A DNA stretch of 64,000 nt from an uncultured Olsenella sp. (lineage in GTDB: Bacteria > Actinomycetota > Coriobacteriia > Coriobacteriales > Atopobiaceae): assembly GCA_900548775.1 (NCBI GenBank), contig URLM01000005.1, positions 12,279-76,278 on the forward strand, in the 5' to 3' direction. The position numbers and the translations under genes were made by a program. Positions 8,455-17,210 of the stretch are shown here, piece after piece; the stretch's first letter is position 1; every line of letters begins with the position of its first letter. The notes below the pieces were generated by a model, which was given only the letters and a program-made list of their open reading frames with translations, was not told where the DNA came from and searched no databases.

Positions 8455-9705
8455 ATGAATGTCCGTCGCGCACTTAACATGTGCAAAGCAACAAGTAAAA
8501 CGATCAGAGATTGGCATTTCATGGGCAGCGCACTTCTCGGCATCATCTACCTGGCATTTGTGAGCCTGGGCCTACCGGACGGCCTTCTTGGGGCGGCATG
8601 GCCAGCCATGCATACGAGCATCGGCGCCAACGTCTCGCTGGCGGGCGTGATCTCGATGATCATCTGCCTTGGCACGATCGTCTCGAGCCTGCTGACCGTG
8701 CAGCTCGTGCGCCGGCTGGGAACGGGCAAGCTCACCGCGCTCTCGGTGGCGCTCACCGCAGTCGCGCTCTTTGGATTCTCGGCCTCCGCCGAGTTCTGGC
8801 AGCTCGTGCTCTGGGCCATTCCGTATGGCCTGGGTGCCGGAGCGGTGGACGCGTCGCTTAACGCCTACGTGGCAACGCACTTCGCAGCGCGCCACATGAA
8901 CTGGCTGCACTGCTGCTGGGGACTCGGCGCCGCCGGTGGGCCCATGATCATGTCATGGCAGATGGGCGGCTCCGCTGGCTGGCCGGGCGGCTACCGTATT
9001 GTGGGCATGCTTCAGGTGGCACTCGTGGTGGCGATTGCCCTGAGCATCCCCTTGTGGCATGACCAAAGCGATGCTGTCGACCAAGGCGAGAACCACCCCG
9101 CCTCCACGCGCCGCGAGCTTCTTGGCCTCCCCGGAGTCAAGCTCGCGATGGCAGGGTTTCTCTGCTACTGCGCGCTCGAATCGGCATGCGGCCTGTGGGC
9201 CTCGACGTTCCTCGTGCTAGGGCACGGCATTTCCACGCAGACAGCCGCCCTTCTCGCCAGCCTCTTCTATGCGGGCATCACGCTGGGAAGGTTCTTCTCG
9301 GGCATGCTCACCCTGCGGCTCGATGGAAAGCAGCTCCTCAGGCTAGGCGAGACGATCATGGGCATTGGGCTTGTCGTGCTCATGGTTTCGCCGGGCGAGT
9401 TGGGCCTTTGCATTGGCCTTGTGCTTCTCGGCCTTGGTTGCGCACCCATTTACCCGCAGATGATCCAGCTCACGCCGGAGCGCTTTGGCACGCAGAACGC
9501 GCAGTCGCTCATGGGGTTGCAGATGGCATGCGCCTACGTGGGCTCGATGGCGTTTCCTCCCCTGATGGGCGTTGTCGTGGAGAAGGTATCGCCGCTCCTC
9601 CTGCCTGTCGTGGCGGCTGGTCTCCTCGTGCTCATGACTGTCTGCCTCACATGCTGCGACCGTCGGGTTGAGGCAGCCCGCAAAGCAGCCGCTCACAACA
9701 ACTAG
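8455..9705 (+). CDS. Major facilitator superfamily transporter
   Basis: Membrane carrier of about 416 residues with twelve predicted hydrophobic segments, resembling the FucP/YbjJ branch of MFS by its opening GIIYLAFVSLGLPDGLLGAAWP. The start is uncertain: TTG at 8437, ATG at 8455, 8479 or 8521 are in frame and none has a strong ribosome-binding site. I give 8455 as a compromise. A PHP phosphatase follows after 15 bp, and an AraC gene is divergent. Substrate is not evident; export or uptake of a small organic molecule is likely. Confidence 0.85.
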   Translation: MNVRRALNMCKATSKTIRDWHFMGSALLGIIYLAFVSLGLPDGLLGAAWPAMHTSIGANVSLAGVISMIICLGTIVSSLLTVQLVRRLGTGKLTALSVALTAVALFGFSASAEFWQLVLWAIPYGLGAGAVDASLNAYVATHFAARHMNWLHCCWGLGAAGGPMIMSWQMGGSAGWPGGYRIVGMLQVALVVAIALSIPLWHDQSDAVDQGENHPASTRRELLGLPGVKLAMAGFLCYCALESACGLWASTFLVLGHGISTQTAALLASLFYAGITLGRFFSGMLTLRLDGKQLLRLGETIMGIGLVVLMVSPGELGLCIGLVLLGLGCAPIYPQMIQLTPERFGTQNAQSLMGLQMACAYVGSMAFPPLMGVVVEKVSPLLLPVVAAGLLVLMTVCLTCCDRRVEAARKAAAHNN

Positions 9706-9720
9706 AAAGGAAGTGCCGAA

Positions 9721-10563
9721 GTGCTTGCCGACTACCACGTTCACTCCGCGTTCTCCGACGACTCCACCTACCCTATGGAGCAGGTCGTGCGCGACGCCAT
9801 CCGCATCAACCTCGACGAGCTGTGCTTCACCGAGCACGTGGACTACGGCGTGAAGCCTGATTGGGACCAGCCAGCCGGGGCGCGCTTTGAGGACGGGCAT
9901 CCCGTCACCAACTGCCCCTACCCCGCCTACCTCGACGAGCTCGACAGCATGCGCGAGCGACAAGGGAAGCAGATCCGCGTGGCGCGCGGCCTCGAGCTGG
10001 GCGTGCAAAGCCATACCATCCCCGCGTACGAGCGCCTGCTCGAGGAGTACGGGGACCGCCTGGACTTCACGCTGCTCTCGATTCACCAGGTTGGCGACCG
10101 TGAGTTCTGGAACGGTGCGTTCCAGAAGGGCCGCACGCAAGAGGAGTTCACGATGGCGTACTACGAGGAGCTTCTCCAGGTGGTCGAGCGGTTCCATGGC
10201 TACTCCGTGGTAGCGCACCTTGACCTCATCAGGCGATACGACCCTACGCCCGGCGGCCCTCTCCCCTTCTCTGCAGTCCGAGACATTGTGGCGGAGATAC
10301 TGTCTCGCGTGATTGCGGACGGACGCGGCATCGAGGTGAACACCTCCGGCTGGCGGTACGGGCTGGGCGCCCCGCAGCCCACCGACGACGTGCTCTCGCT
10401 CTACCGCGACCTCGGCGGAACCATCGTCACGATTGGGTCTGACTCGCACAAGCCCGAGCACTTGGGTGCCTACCTGCGGATTGCCCAGGACCGGCTGCGT
10501 GCGCTGGGCTTCTCGCGTGCGTGCACGTACGAATGCGGCGAGCCCAGGTTCTACGAGCTGTAG
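9721..10563 (+). CDS. PHP-domain phosphoesterase, histidinol-phosphatase (HisJ/HisK) family
   Basis: Metal-dependent phosphatase of 280 residues. The PHP fold is shown by DYHVHSAFSDDS at the N terminus, CFTEHVDYG, FTLLSIHQVGD, VVAHLDLIRRY and the C-terminal TIGSDSHKPEHLG, which supply the metal-binding histidines and aspartates. The start is GTG after AAGGAAG. Members of this family hydrolyse histidinol phosphate, but no other his genes are here and it follows an MFS transporter, so another phosphoester substrate is possible. Confidence 0.85.
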   Translation: MLADYHVHSAFSDDSTYPMEQVVRDAIRINLDELCFTEHVDYGVKPDWDQPAGARFEDGHPVTNCPYPAYLDELDSMRERQGKQIRVARGLELGVQSHTIPAYERLLEEYGDRLDFTLLSIHQVGDREFWNGAFQKGRTQEEFTMAYYEELLQVVERFHGYSVVAHLDLIRRYDPTPGGPLPFSAVRDIVAEILSRVIADGRGIEVNTSGWRYGLGAPQPTDDVLSLYRDLGGTIVTIGSDSHKPEHLGAYLRIAQDRLRALGFSRACTYECGEPRFYEL

Positions 10564-10680
10564 GCGAGGCCGGCCCGACCCCTCGCAAGGGTTGGCACCT
10601 TTTGGAGGGGTCGACGCCTTTCGCAGGGGCTGGCTGCGCTATGGTGGTGACCTCTCTGCAACGCAACCAAGGAGGAACCC

Positions 10681-11802
10681 ATGCGCTGGCCAACCACGCT
10701 CACTACGGCTCGTCTCGTCATGCGCCCTTGGCGCGTGGACGACGCGCAAGCGGTCTATCGCTACGCGCGCGACCCCGAGGTTGGCCCTCGGGCGGGCTGG
10801 GCTCCCCACACGTCCCTCGAGGAAAGCAGGGCGGTCGTAGAGGACATTCTCATGGCGCCAGACTCCTGGGCAATCACGCTGCGTGGCGGGCAGGGGGCCA
10901 CGGCAGACGAAGCGGTGGGCGCCATCGCCCTCCGGCACCAGGCAGAGAGCCCGAGCGAGCCGCTCTCCCCTAACGAGGCCGAAATAGGCTACTGGATCGC
11001 GCGGCCTTGGTGGGGCCGGGGCTATATGACGGAGGCCGTTCGAGAGGTTCTGAGATACGCCTTCCTGGTTGAGAACCTCGCCGCCGTGCGCGCCGGCTAC
11101 TACGAGGGAAACGAAGGTAGCCGCCGCGTTCAAGAGAAGGCAGGCATGCGGCCCCACCACAAGGTCGAGGGTGCCGTCGACCGACTTGGCGTCACGCATA
11201 TGGAGAACTTTCAGCGCATCACGCGACAGGAGTGGGAGACCTCGCTTGCCGCAGACCCCACGGATGCCGGAACCATCGCTCGCCAGCAGTCCGAGGCGGC
11301 GGGCATCATTGACGCGCTCCCGCTCGTTGCCCTCGTGCGCTCCGGAGGCCAGACCGGCGCGGACCGCGGCGGTCTTGACGCCGCACGCGAGCAGAACGTG
11401 CCCATCTGCGGTTGGTGCCCTCCCGGCGGCCTTGCCGAGGACCTGCCGGAACCGCCAGGTCTTCTCGCCCTGTATCCCGAGCTGCGAGAAGGTGCTGCGA
11501 CAGGCTACGTCGAGCGCACGGCATGGAACGTGCGCGACAGCCATGCGACGCTCATCGTGTCCCCCGGTGGCCTCGAGCCCAGAAGCGGCACCGAGATGAC
11601 GGCCATCTTCGCCGAGCGCATGGGCCGTCCGGTGCTGGTCCTCGAGGGCGCCGACGCGGGGGCCGGCGCAGAGGAGGCGCTTGCGTGGCTCGAGTCCCTC
11701 GGCATGAGGGCCATCACGCTCAACGTTGCAGGTCCACGCGAGTCCAAGATGCCCGGCGTCTACGAGCTCACCCATGACATCGTGACGCGCATCCTTCAGT
11801 GA
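10681..11802 (+). CDS. GNAT acetyltransferase fused to a circularly permuted YpsA-type SLOG domain
   Basis: Residues 1 to about 185 are a RimJ/RimL-type GNAT domain (LTTARLVMRPW at the start, GYWIARPWWGRGYMTEAVRE for acetyl-CoA binding). Residues about 215-373 match the putative molybdenum-carrier/cpYpsA family of the SLOG superfamily: RSGGQTGADRGGLDAA, CGWCPPGGLAED, then IVSPGG and GTEMT. SLOG folds bind nucleotides or nucleotide-derived ligands. The ribosome site is AAGGAGG. The stop TGA is the first three bases of a palindromic element. The two domains may link ligand sensing to acetylation; the target is unknown. Confidence 0.85.
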   Translation: MRWPTTLTTARLVMRPWRVDDAQAVYRYARDPEVGPRAGWAPHTSLEESRAVVEDILMAPDSWAITLRGGQGATADEAVGAIALRHQAESPSEPLSPNEAEIGYWIARPWWGRGYMTEAVREVLRYAFLVENLAAVRAGYYEGNEGSRRVQEKAGMRPHHKVEGAVDRLGVTHMENFQRITRQEWETSLAADPTDAGTIARQQSEAAGIIDALPLVALVRSGGQTGADRGGLDAAREQNVPICGWCPPGGLAEDLPEPPGLLALYPELREGAATGYVERTAWNVRDSHATLIVSPGGLEPRSGTEMTAIFAERMGRPVLVLEGADAGAGAEEALAWLESLGMRAITLNVAGPRESKMPGVYELTHDIVTRILQ

Positions 11803-11826
11803 GACAAAGAACGATCCTTTGTCTCA
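11800..11826. repeat. Dispersed palindrome, copy 1
   Basis: Arms TGAGACAAAG (11800-11809) and CTTTGTCTCA (11817-11826) around 7 bases. The left TGA is the stop of the GNAT-SLOG gene, and the right TCA, read on the minus strand, is the TGA stop of the alpha-galactosidase gene. The two converging genes thus end exactly at the two tips. No T tract follows on either strand. Confidence 0.9.
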
Positions 11827-13410
11827 TCGGAGCGCGTGCGAGAAGAGCTTGCGCTGATCGGCGTCCCAAAGCGACATGTCGTCCGAGGTGAAGAGCACGC
11901 CGCCCAGCGACGAGTCCGCCTCGAGGAGCTCCATGCGCTGCTCGTTGGTCAGGCGCACGTCCGGACGAAGGAAGAAGACGTCAGGGTCGCACCTAAACGC
12001 CCTGCCGTCGAGATGCGCGCGGCCGCGCGTGTTGGCAAGGCTGTTCTTGGTGCTCACACGCTCGCGCCCGGTCCCGCGCATGTAGGCTGGCCCATCCCAG
12101 TCAAGCCCCACGTCGCAGCCAATTCGACAGAACTCGGTGCGCCCGAGGGCAGAGCCGATTGGGACGCCACACAGGTCAAACCACGTACCCGGTGCGGCGC
12201 TCTGGCGCAGGAGGTCAAGCGCATCGGCCATGAGCTGGCCTCGATTCATACCACCGTGCGGTACCATGCACGCCGCGTAGAGGAAGTCACACTTGAGAAG
12301 CGAGAAGCCCCACTCACCGGTAAGCGTGGCGATGACACGCGCCACGTAGTCACGCACCTCGGGGTTGAGCGTGTCGAGCGCCACGTGGCCGGACCAGTGG
12401 GAACCCGTAACCACCAACTCGCCCGCATCGTCTCGAAGCAGCCAGTCTTGATGCGCCGAGAAGAGCCGGGACTCCCGCTCGCACACGAAGGGCGCAACCC
12501 AGATGCCCGGCTTGATCCCGCGCTCGAGCGTGGCCGCCGCCACCGGGGCTAGGCCGCGCGGGAACTTCTCGCCATCCGGCTGCAGCCAGTCACCCACGCG
12601 CGTGTAGCCGTCATCTACTTGGAACGTAGGCTGCCGAGACCCGAGGTCGTAGCCAGAAAGGCACCCGGCGAGCGCATCGAGGTCGTGCAGCAGGCACTGC
12701 TCCGAGATGTCCGTGTAGTGCCGGTACCAGCTGGTGTAGCCCACGAGTGGCGAGCAGGACGGGGCATCGACCCCGCAAAGCGAAAGCCAGCGCCCGGCCG
12801 CTTCGTCAACGCTTCCAGCCTCCAGGACGGCAAGCCCCACAAGGCAGCGCTTCTCGCCCGCCGGCACGGGAGCAGCCGGCGGCTCCTTGCTCACGAGAAG
12901 TGCCCCCGCAGGAAGGTCCTCCCGGACGAGCGTCATGCCCGTCTCCTCGCCAAGCGAGCCCACTAGGGAGACCTCGCCATCCCGCCGCAGGTACCCATAG
13001 GTAAAGCCGTGCTGGTGCCCAGACCTCTCGTCTGCCTTCACAAAGCGATAGTCACCAGAGGCGTCAAGGACCCAGTGTCGGATTGCCGCGCGCGGCACCA
13101 GGAAGTTGCGCATGCGGTCGCGGGGATCGCGCTCCACGGAGTCCGTCCAGGAGTTGTAGCCGTTCAGGTAGAGCGCCTGCGTCTCGCCGAGGTCGGCGGG
13201 AAGCGTCGCCTCAACGGCGTCGATCACGACCTCGCGGCAAGGGACGACGCCTACCCGCCAGCACTCGCCCTCATGCGAAAGGGCGATGCCGAGAGAGGCC
13301 GCATCCGTGCCCGTCACCAGGCCGGATGGCTGCACATGCGCCACGCGCTCCTGGCCGTCGCACCCGTGCCAGCGCACGCAGAAGGTCGGCTCACCGAGTA
13401 GCCCCGTCAC
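11824..13410 (-). CDS. Alpha-galactosidase-like glycoside hydrolase, GH36 type
   Basis: Cytoplasmic retaining alpha-galactosidase, 528 residues with no signal peptide. The catalytic nucleophile motif is LLKCDFLYA (Asp near residue 375), and the acid/base is probably the Asp in CRIGCDVGLDWDG (near residue 433). An N-terminal beta-rich domain with GYNSWTDS and a barrel containing FQVDDGYT and KPGIWVAPF fit the family. The GTG start overlaps the stop of the upstream symporter gene (GTGA); a long in-frame upstream extension is shadow translation of that gene. It likely hydrolyses alpha-galactosides imported by the symporter. Confidence 0.88.
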   Translation of the reverse strand: MTGLLGEPTFCVRWHGCDGQERVAHVQPSGLVTGTDAASLGIALSHEGECWRVGVVPCREVVIDAVEATLPADLGETQALYLNGYNSWTDSVERDPRDRMRNFLVPRAAIRHWVLDASGDYRFVKADERSGHQHGFTYGYLRRDGEVSLVGSLGEETGMTLVREDLPAGALLVSKEPPAAPVPAGEKRCLVGLAVLEAGSVDEAAGRWLSLCGVDAPSCSPLVGYTSWYRHYTDISEQCLLHDLDALAGCLSGYDLGSRQPTFQVDDGYTRVGDWLQPDGEKFPRGLAPVAAATLERGIKPGIWVAPFVCERESRLFSAHQDWLLRDDAGELVVTGSHWSGHVALDTLNPEVRDYVARVIATLTGEWGFSLLKCDFLYAACMVPHGGMNRGQLMADALDLLRQSAAPGTWFDLCGVPIGSALGRTEFCRIGCDVGLDWDGPAYMRGTGRERVSTKNSLANTRGRAHLDGRAFRCDPDVFFLRPDVRLTNEQRMELLEADSSLGGVLFTSDDMSLWDADQRKLFSHALR

Positions 13411-14801
13411 CGCTGCTCCCCTTCCTCGTCGGAGGCGCTTCCGATGGTGCCGAGCACGCGCCGCTCGTTGTACCTCGTGAAGACGAGGCCGCCCACCAGG
13501 CAGAAGATCGTGGCGACAAGCGCCGTGGCACGGTAGCCCATGCCGTTCTCGCCGAGGATGGAGATGGAGGTGAAGAGGATCATCGCAAGCGTCTGCCCAA
13601 GCGTCATCGAGAAGGTGCGCGCCGCATAGAACATGCCCTCGCGCCTCTCGCCCGTCTCTACCGCGTCGCACTCGGCGATGTCGGCGAGAACTGCCTGGGG
13701 AAGGATGCCCAGGATTGCCATGGGGACGGCGGCGAGCACCGCCACGAGCATGCCCCACACCACGCCGGGAATGCCGAACAGGCCGCACACGGCCGTGATG
13801 CCAAACGCCAGGCAGAAGAAGAAAAAGCCAAAGGCGACGATGCGCTTCTTGCCCTGGCGCTTGGCAAGCATGTTCACGGGCGCATAGAACATGAGGGAGA
13901 TGAGCGTCATGGCAGCGAAGAACACGAACGAGAGGGAGTCCGGCAGGCCCATGAGCTCGGTGATGTAGTAGGTCATGCCCGTCTGGAACATGGTGATGGC
14001 GACCCAGTAGAGCACGTCCGAGAGCTCGAAGACCTGGAAGTCACGGTTCTTGAACGTCTTGGCGACGGACTGGAACATGGGCGTGGAGGAGGGCTCGGCC
14101 TCGGCGTAGAGCGTCTCGTCGATGCCAAACGCGGGCACGAGCATGCAGGCAACCGCCACGGCGGCGAGCACCGCGACCGTCACCCTAAAGGCGCCGGCAA
14201 TCCCCATGGCGGGCTCGAGGTAGGCGGCGACCGTGGTCACGAGGTAGGCAGCGGCCGTTCCGAGAAAGTACGTGACAGAGATGTGCGTCGAGAGGTCGAT
14301 TCTCAGCTCCTGCGTGCGACCAAGCTCGGGGATGAGCGCGTTGAAGGGCGTGCAGTAGAGCGAGAGCGTGATGTAGAAGAGCATGAGGCAGCAGAAAAGC
14401 AGGGCGTTGTTCAGGGTCTGGCTGCCGGTCCCCGGCAGCACGAAGACAAGGACCGTCATCACGCCAAAGGGGATGGCCGCCTTGCGCATGAAGGGTATCC
14501 GCCGGCCAAGAGGGTTCTTGAGCCTGTCGGACCGGGAGGCGATGAAGGGGTCGATGAATCCGTCGAGGAGCCTGCCGCATCCCGTGATGATGCCGATCAC
14601 CGTGAGTCCCGCGAACACGGCACCCTGGGTGATGAAGACGGCCATGCCTCGCGAGAGCATGGTCTCCGAGGGCATGTAGAAGTAGACGAGCCAGTTGCTC
14701 ACGATGCCCGAGAGTATCGCCCAACCCAGCTGTCCTATCGCAAAGAGCCTGATCACGCGCTTGTCCGCAAGCCTGGCCTCTGAGGCCTTCTCCCCTGCCA
14801 T
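13407..14801 (-). CDS. GPH-family glycoside:cation symporter (MelB-like)
   Basis: Twelve-segment membrane carrier of 464 residues. The GPH signature is seen at DGFIDPFIASRSDRLKNPLG near residue 80, and at YTPFNALIPEL-like CTPFNALIPELGRTQELR further on. Such proteins co-transport disaccharides or alpha-galactosides with sodium or protons. ATG 14801 follows GGGGAGC. The gene overlaps the alpha-galactosidase gene by 4 bases, so the pair is a transport-and-hydrolysis unit, with the TetR gene upstream on the same strand. Confidence 0.9.
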   Translation of the reverse strand: MAGEKASEARLADKRVIRLFAIGQLGWAILSGIVSNWLVYFYMPSETMLSRGMAVFITQGAVFAGLTVIGIITGCGRLLDGFIDPFIASRSDRLKNPLGRRIPFMRKAAIPFGVMTVLVFVLPGTGSQTLNNALLFCCLMLFYITLSLYCTPFNALIPELGRTQELRIDLSTHISVTYFLGTAAAYLVTTVAAYLEPAMGIAGAFRVTVAVLAAVAVACMLVPAFGIDETLYAEAEPSSTPMFQSVAKTFKNRDFQVFELSDVLYWVAITMFQTGMTYYITELMGLPDSLSFVFFAAMTLISLMFYAPVNMLAKRQGKKRIVAFGFFFFCLAFGITAVCGLFGIPGVVWGMLVAVLAAVPMAILGILPQAVLADIAECDAVETGERREGMFYAARTFSMTLGQTLAMILFTSISILGENGMGYRATALVATIFCLVGGLVFTRYNERRVLGTIGSASDEEGEQR

Positions 14802-14820
14802 CCCTGCTCCCCTTTCCTCA

Positions 14821-14849
14821 TGAGACAAAGGGAGTTTCCCTTTGTCTCA
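14821..14849. repeat. Dispersed palindrome, copy 2
   Basis: Perfect 13-base arms, TGAGACAAAGGGA (14821-14833) and TCCCTTTGTCTCA (14837-14849), around 3 bases. The TCA end at 14847-14849 is the TGA stop of the minus-strand tetR gene. The other end lies in the leader of the symporter gene. Confidence 0.9.
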
Positions 14850-15533
14850 TCTCAACGCACGCACTGCCATGTCCACGATGCACTCCAGCTCGTCCGCCGC
14901 CTGGGAGAAGTCGTCCGAGGGGATGACCTCCCCGCGGGCAAGCTTCTGCGAAGCCCCCATGAGGGCGTGGGCGACGCTCCGGTAGAAGAGCGGAAAGTCG
15001 ACCTTTCGCACAACCGATCCGTCCTGCAGCCCCAGCTGGTAGGCATCGGCAAAGATGAGGTAGAAGGAGTCGACCTCGCCCGCATAGGCGCCGAGCGCCT
15101 CCTCGTCCATCCTCTCGGACACGAGAAGCCGGTCGAGGTCGTCAATGAAGAGCACGAAGCCTGCGTTCTCCACGTAGCCCTCGGCGTAGAGCCTCAGCAT
15201 GCGCTCCAGCCTGTTGGCACCGCCCATGGCGAGAAAGGCGTCGGATTCGACGAGGTCCGTGATCCTCTCGTTGAAGCGCCGCCAAAGGAGGGTGCCAGCG
15301 GCAAGGGCGAGCCTTCCCTTTGTCGAGAAGCGCCGGTAGAGCGTGGCGACCCCAATTCCCGCCTTCTCCGCGACGTCGGTCATGCGAACGTCTGCGATGC
15401 GGTTCTCGAGGAACAGCGCCGCGGCACACGCCACGGCGCGGTCCATCCGGGCGTCACCGGTTATCCCCTGGGCGGCTGCGTTGCCGATAAGGTCCTCTAT
15501 GCTTCCCGCGACGCGTGTGGACATGCTCGCCAT
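14847..15533 (-). CDS. TetR-family transcriptional regulator
   Basis: 228-residue one-component regulator. The helix-turn-helix reads VRMTDVAEKAGIGVATLYRRFSTKG near residues 49-73, a textbook TetR N terminus; the remainder is a helical ligand domain. The start at 15533 has AAGGAG a few bases upstream; a second ATG at 15524 is possible. A double palindrome between it and the divergent gene is the likely operator. It may control the symporter and alpha-galactosidase genes downstream on its strand, the divergent GT-B-like gene, or both. Confidence 0.92.
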   Translation of the reverse strand: MASMSTRVAGSIEDLIGNAAAQGITGDARMDRAVACAAALFLENRIADVRMTDVAEKAGIGVATLYRRFSTKGRLALAAGTLLWRRFNERITDLVESDAFLAMGGANRLERMLRLYAEGYVENAGFVLFIDDLDRLLVSERMDEEALGAYAGEVDSFYLIFADAYQLGLQDGSVVRKVDFPLFYRSVAHALMGASQKLARGEVIPSDDFSQAADELECIVDMAVRALR

Positions 15534-15562
15534 CCCACTCCTTGACGGCTCTCTTCCTCAAG

Positions 15563-15599
15563 TGATAGTCTAACTATCAATCTGATAGCGAGACTATCA
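15563..15599. promoter_or_regulatory. TetR-type double operator
   Basis: Two copies of GATAG-N5-CTATC (15564-15578 and 15584-15598) lie 20 bp apart. Together they form a larger palindrome with outer arms TGATAGTCT (15563-15571) and AGACTATCA (15591-15599). The site sits midway between the divergent tetR and GT-B-like genes, as expected for a regulator controlling both. Confidence 0.8.
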
Positions 15600-15630
15600 T
15601 CTACGGCCCCTGAGCGTCAAGGAGGAATCG

Positions 15631-17184
15631 ATGGAAGCGTCGACGGACAGGGCGAGAAGCGTCTTTGGCAACGAGCAGGACGAGGCAACGTACCAGAAGG
15701 CGGTCCAGTCGAAGGAGCGGTTCCTCCGCCGCTTTGGCGATGACACCGCCACCGCCTATCACCTACAGGCAGCGCCCACACCTGTCATTGGGGACCTTCT
15801 CGGCGTGAGGAACCTCGTCGTCTCCCCCAGCGGGACGCCCCTCGACATCCGCGCCGACGCAAGCGGCGCTCCACAGCCGCCGACAACGGAACGCACCGTA
15901 GAAGGCGCCAACGGAGCGCCGGTTATCGTGGGCAACATCCGCATGGGCTTTGGCCACTACCGCATCTCCATGGCCATGGCCTCGGCCGCGCATGCCATGG
16001 GATACACCCCCTACTGGCTCGACCTCGCCTCCTTCAAGGACGCCACCGGCTCCAAGGCCATCCGCTACCAGAACGACCTCTACTCCAAGGGCTCGAGGAT
16101 CTCTCAGCGCGTGAGCGCTTTCAACAAGCTGGTGTGGGAGCCTCTCAACTCAGAGGGCTTCCGCAAGCTCTCCTACAACGCCGCAGACCAGAAGAACGCC
16201 GAGCTCTGCGTGCCGCTCTTCCGTGACATCGAGAAGGACGTCCCCTACGTGGGGACCCATGTCTGGCCCGCCCAGGCCGCCGTGCATGCGGGCATGACGC
16301 ACGTGGTGAACGCGATTCCGGACAACTGGCCCATGGCGCTGCACCTCTCAGAGGGTGCCATCCACACGGTCCAGACACCCAGCTCCTACCTGGGCTACCA
16401 CCAGCTGCGCGGCATGGACCCAAGGCGCCAGCTCAAGCCCATGCCGGAGGGGTCCATCTTCTACACCGGCCACTACGTCGACCACGAGCTCGTCTCGAAC
16501 ATCCCCGCAGACTGCGCACGCCGCAGGGACCGCGTTATGGGCGGAGGCCCGGTGCGCTACCTGCTCTCCGTTGGCGGCGCAGGCGCCCAGCAGGACCTCT
16601 TCGCGGCCATCGTGGAGCATCTCCTTCCCTACGTGAGGCGCGGCGAGGCCGTAGTCTTCGTGAACGTGGGTGACCACAAGAAGGTGTGGGATGCGCTGCT
16701 CAGGAACGTGGGCGGGCTCCGCAGCGAGGCACTTCCCCACTTCGACGGGTTTGACGAGGTCAAGAGGTTCGCCACGGCGGCGCTCGACGGGGACGTGCGT
16801 GGAGTCCATGCCTTCTGCGACAAGGACATCTTCGCCGCGGTCTACTCCTCGAACCTGCTCATGCGCTGCTCCGACGTTCTGGTGACAAAGCCGAGCGAGT
16901 TCTCGTTCTACCCCGTGCCCAAGCTCATGATCCACCGCGTGGGCGGACACGAAGCATGGGGCGCCATCCGTGCAGCAGAGGTTGGCGATGGGACCTACGA
17001 GCTGGACGAGACGGACGAGGTGCTCTCGATGATCGACTCGTTCCAGCGCGAGCGTGGCCTCGTCGGCTTCATGTGCGACCGAATAGAGGAAGCGGCGAGG
17101 GCGGGAATCTATGACGGCGCGTATCGCGTCATCGACCTTGCGGTGAACGGGACGCCCACGCTCCCCGCCCCCGGAGTCCGGTGA
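15631..17184 (+). CDS. Uncharacterised GT-B-fold glycosyltransferase-like protein
   Basis: 517-residue soluble protein not matched to a named family. GNIRMGFGHYRISMAMASAAHAMGY (first part near residue 108) resembles the GxGHxxAA-type loop of MurG/MGDG-synthase-like GT-B enzymes. The C-terminal VLVTKPSEFSFYPVPKLMIH followed by GGHE resembles their donor-binding half. ATG 15631 follows AAGGAGG. It is divergent from tetR across a double operator, and its stop TGA is the tip of palindrome copy 3. A transferase acting on a lipid or nucleotide sugar is inferred, with no substrate evidence. Confidence 0.6.
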   Translation: MEASTDRARSVFGNEQDEATYQKAVQSKERFLRRFGDDTATAYHLQAAPTPVIGDLLGVRNLVVSPSGTPLDIRADASGAPQPPTTERTVEGANGAPVIVGNIRMGFGHYRISMAMASAAHAMGYTPYWLDLASFKDATGSKAIRYQNDLYSKGSRISQRVSAFNKLVWEPLNSEGFRKLSYNAADQKNAELCVPLFRDIEKDVPYVGTHVWPAQAAVHAGMTHVVNAIPDNWPMALHLSEGAIHTVQTPSSYLGYHQLRGMDPRRQLKPMPEGSIFYTGHYVDHELVSNIPADCARRRDRVMGGGPVRYLLSVGGAGAQQDLFAAIVEHLLPYVRRGEAVVFVNVGDHKKVWDALLRNVGGLRSEALPHFDGFDEVKRFATAALDGDVRGVHAFCDKDIFAAVYSSNLLMRCSDVLVTKPSEFSFYPVPKLMIHRVGGHEAWGAIRAAEVGDGTYELDETDEVLSMIDSFQRERGLVGFMCDRIEEAARAGIYDGAYRVIDLAVNGTPTLPAPGVR

Positions 17185-17210
17185 GACAAGGGGAAACTCC
17201 CTTTGTCTCA
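17182..17210. repeat. Dispersed palindrome, copy 3
   Basis: Arms TGAGACAAGGGGA (17182-17194) and TCCCTTTGTCTCA (17198-17210), with one mismatch, around AAC. The left TGA is the stop of the GT-B-like gene; the right TCA is the TGA stop of the convergent UbiB-like gene. Confidence 0.9.

Noticed and set aside
11826..13788. Long N-terminal extension of the alpha-galactosidase to 13788
   Set aside because: The extra 126 residues translate the symporter gene in the wrong frame; GTG 13410 overlapping the symporter stop is the better start.
13083..14783. 566-codon plus-strand open frame antisense to the GPH symporter
   Set aside because: Composition is dominated by His, Glu, Arg and Gly with no domain; the minus strand encodes a convincing membrane transporter.
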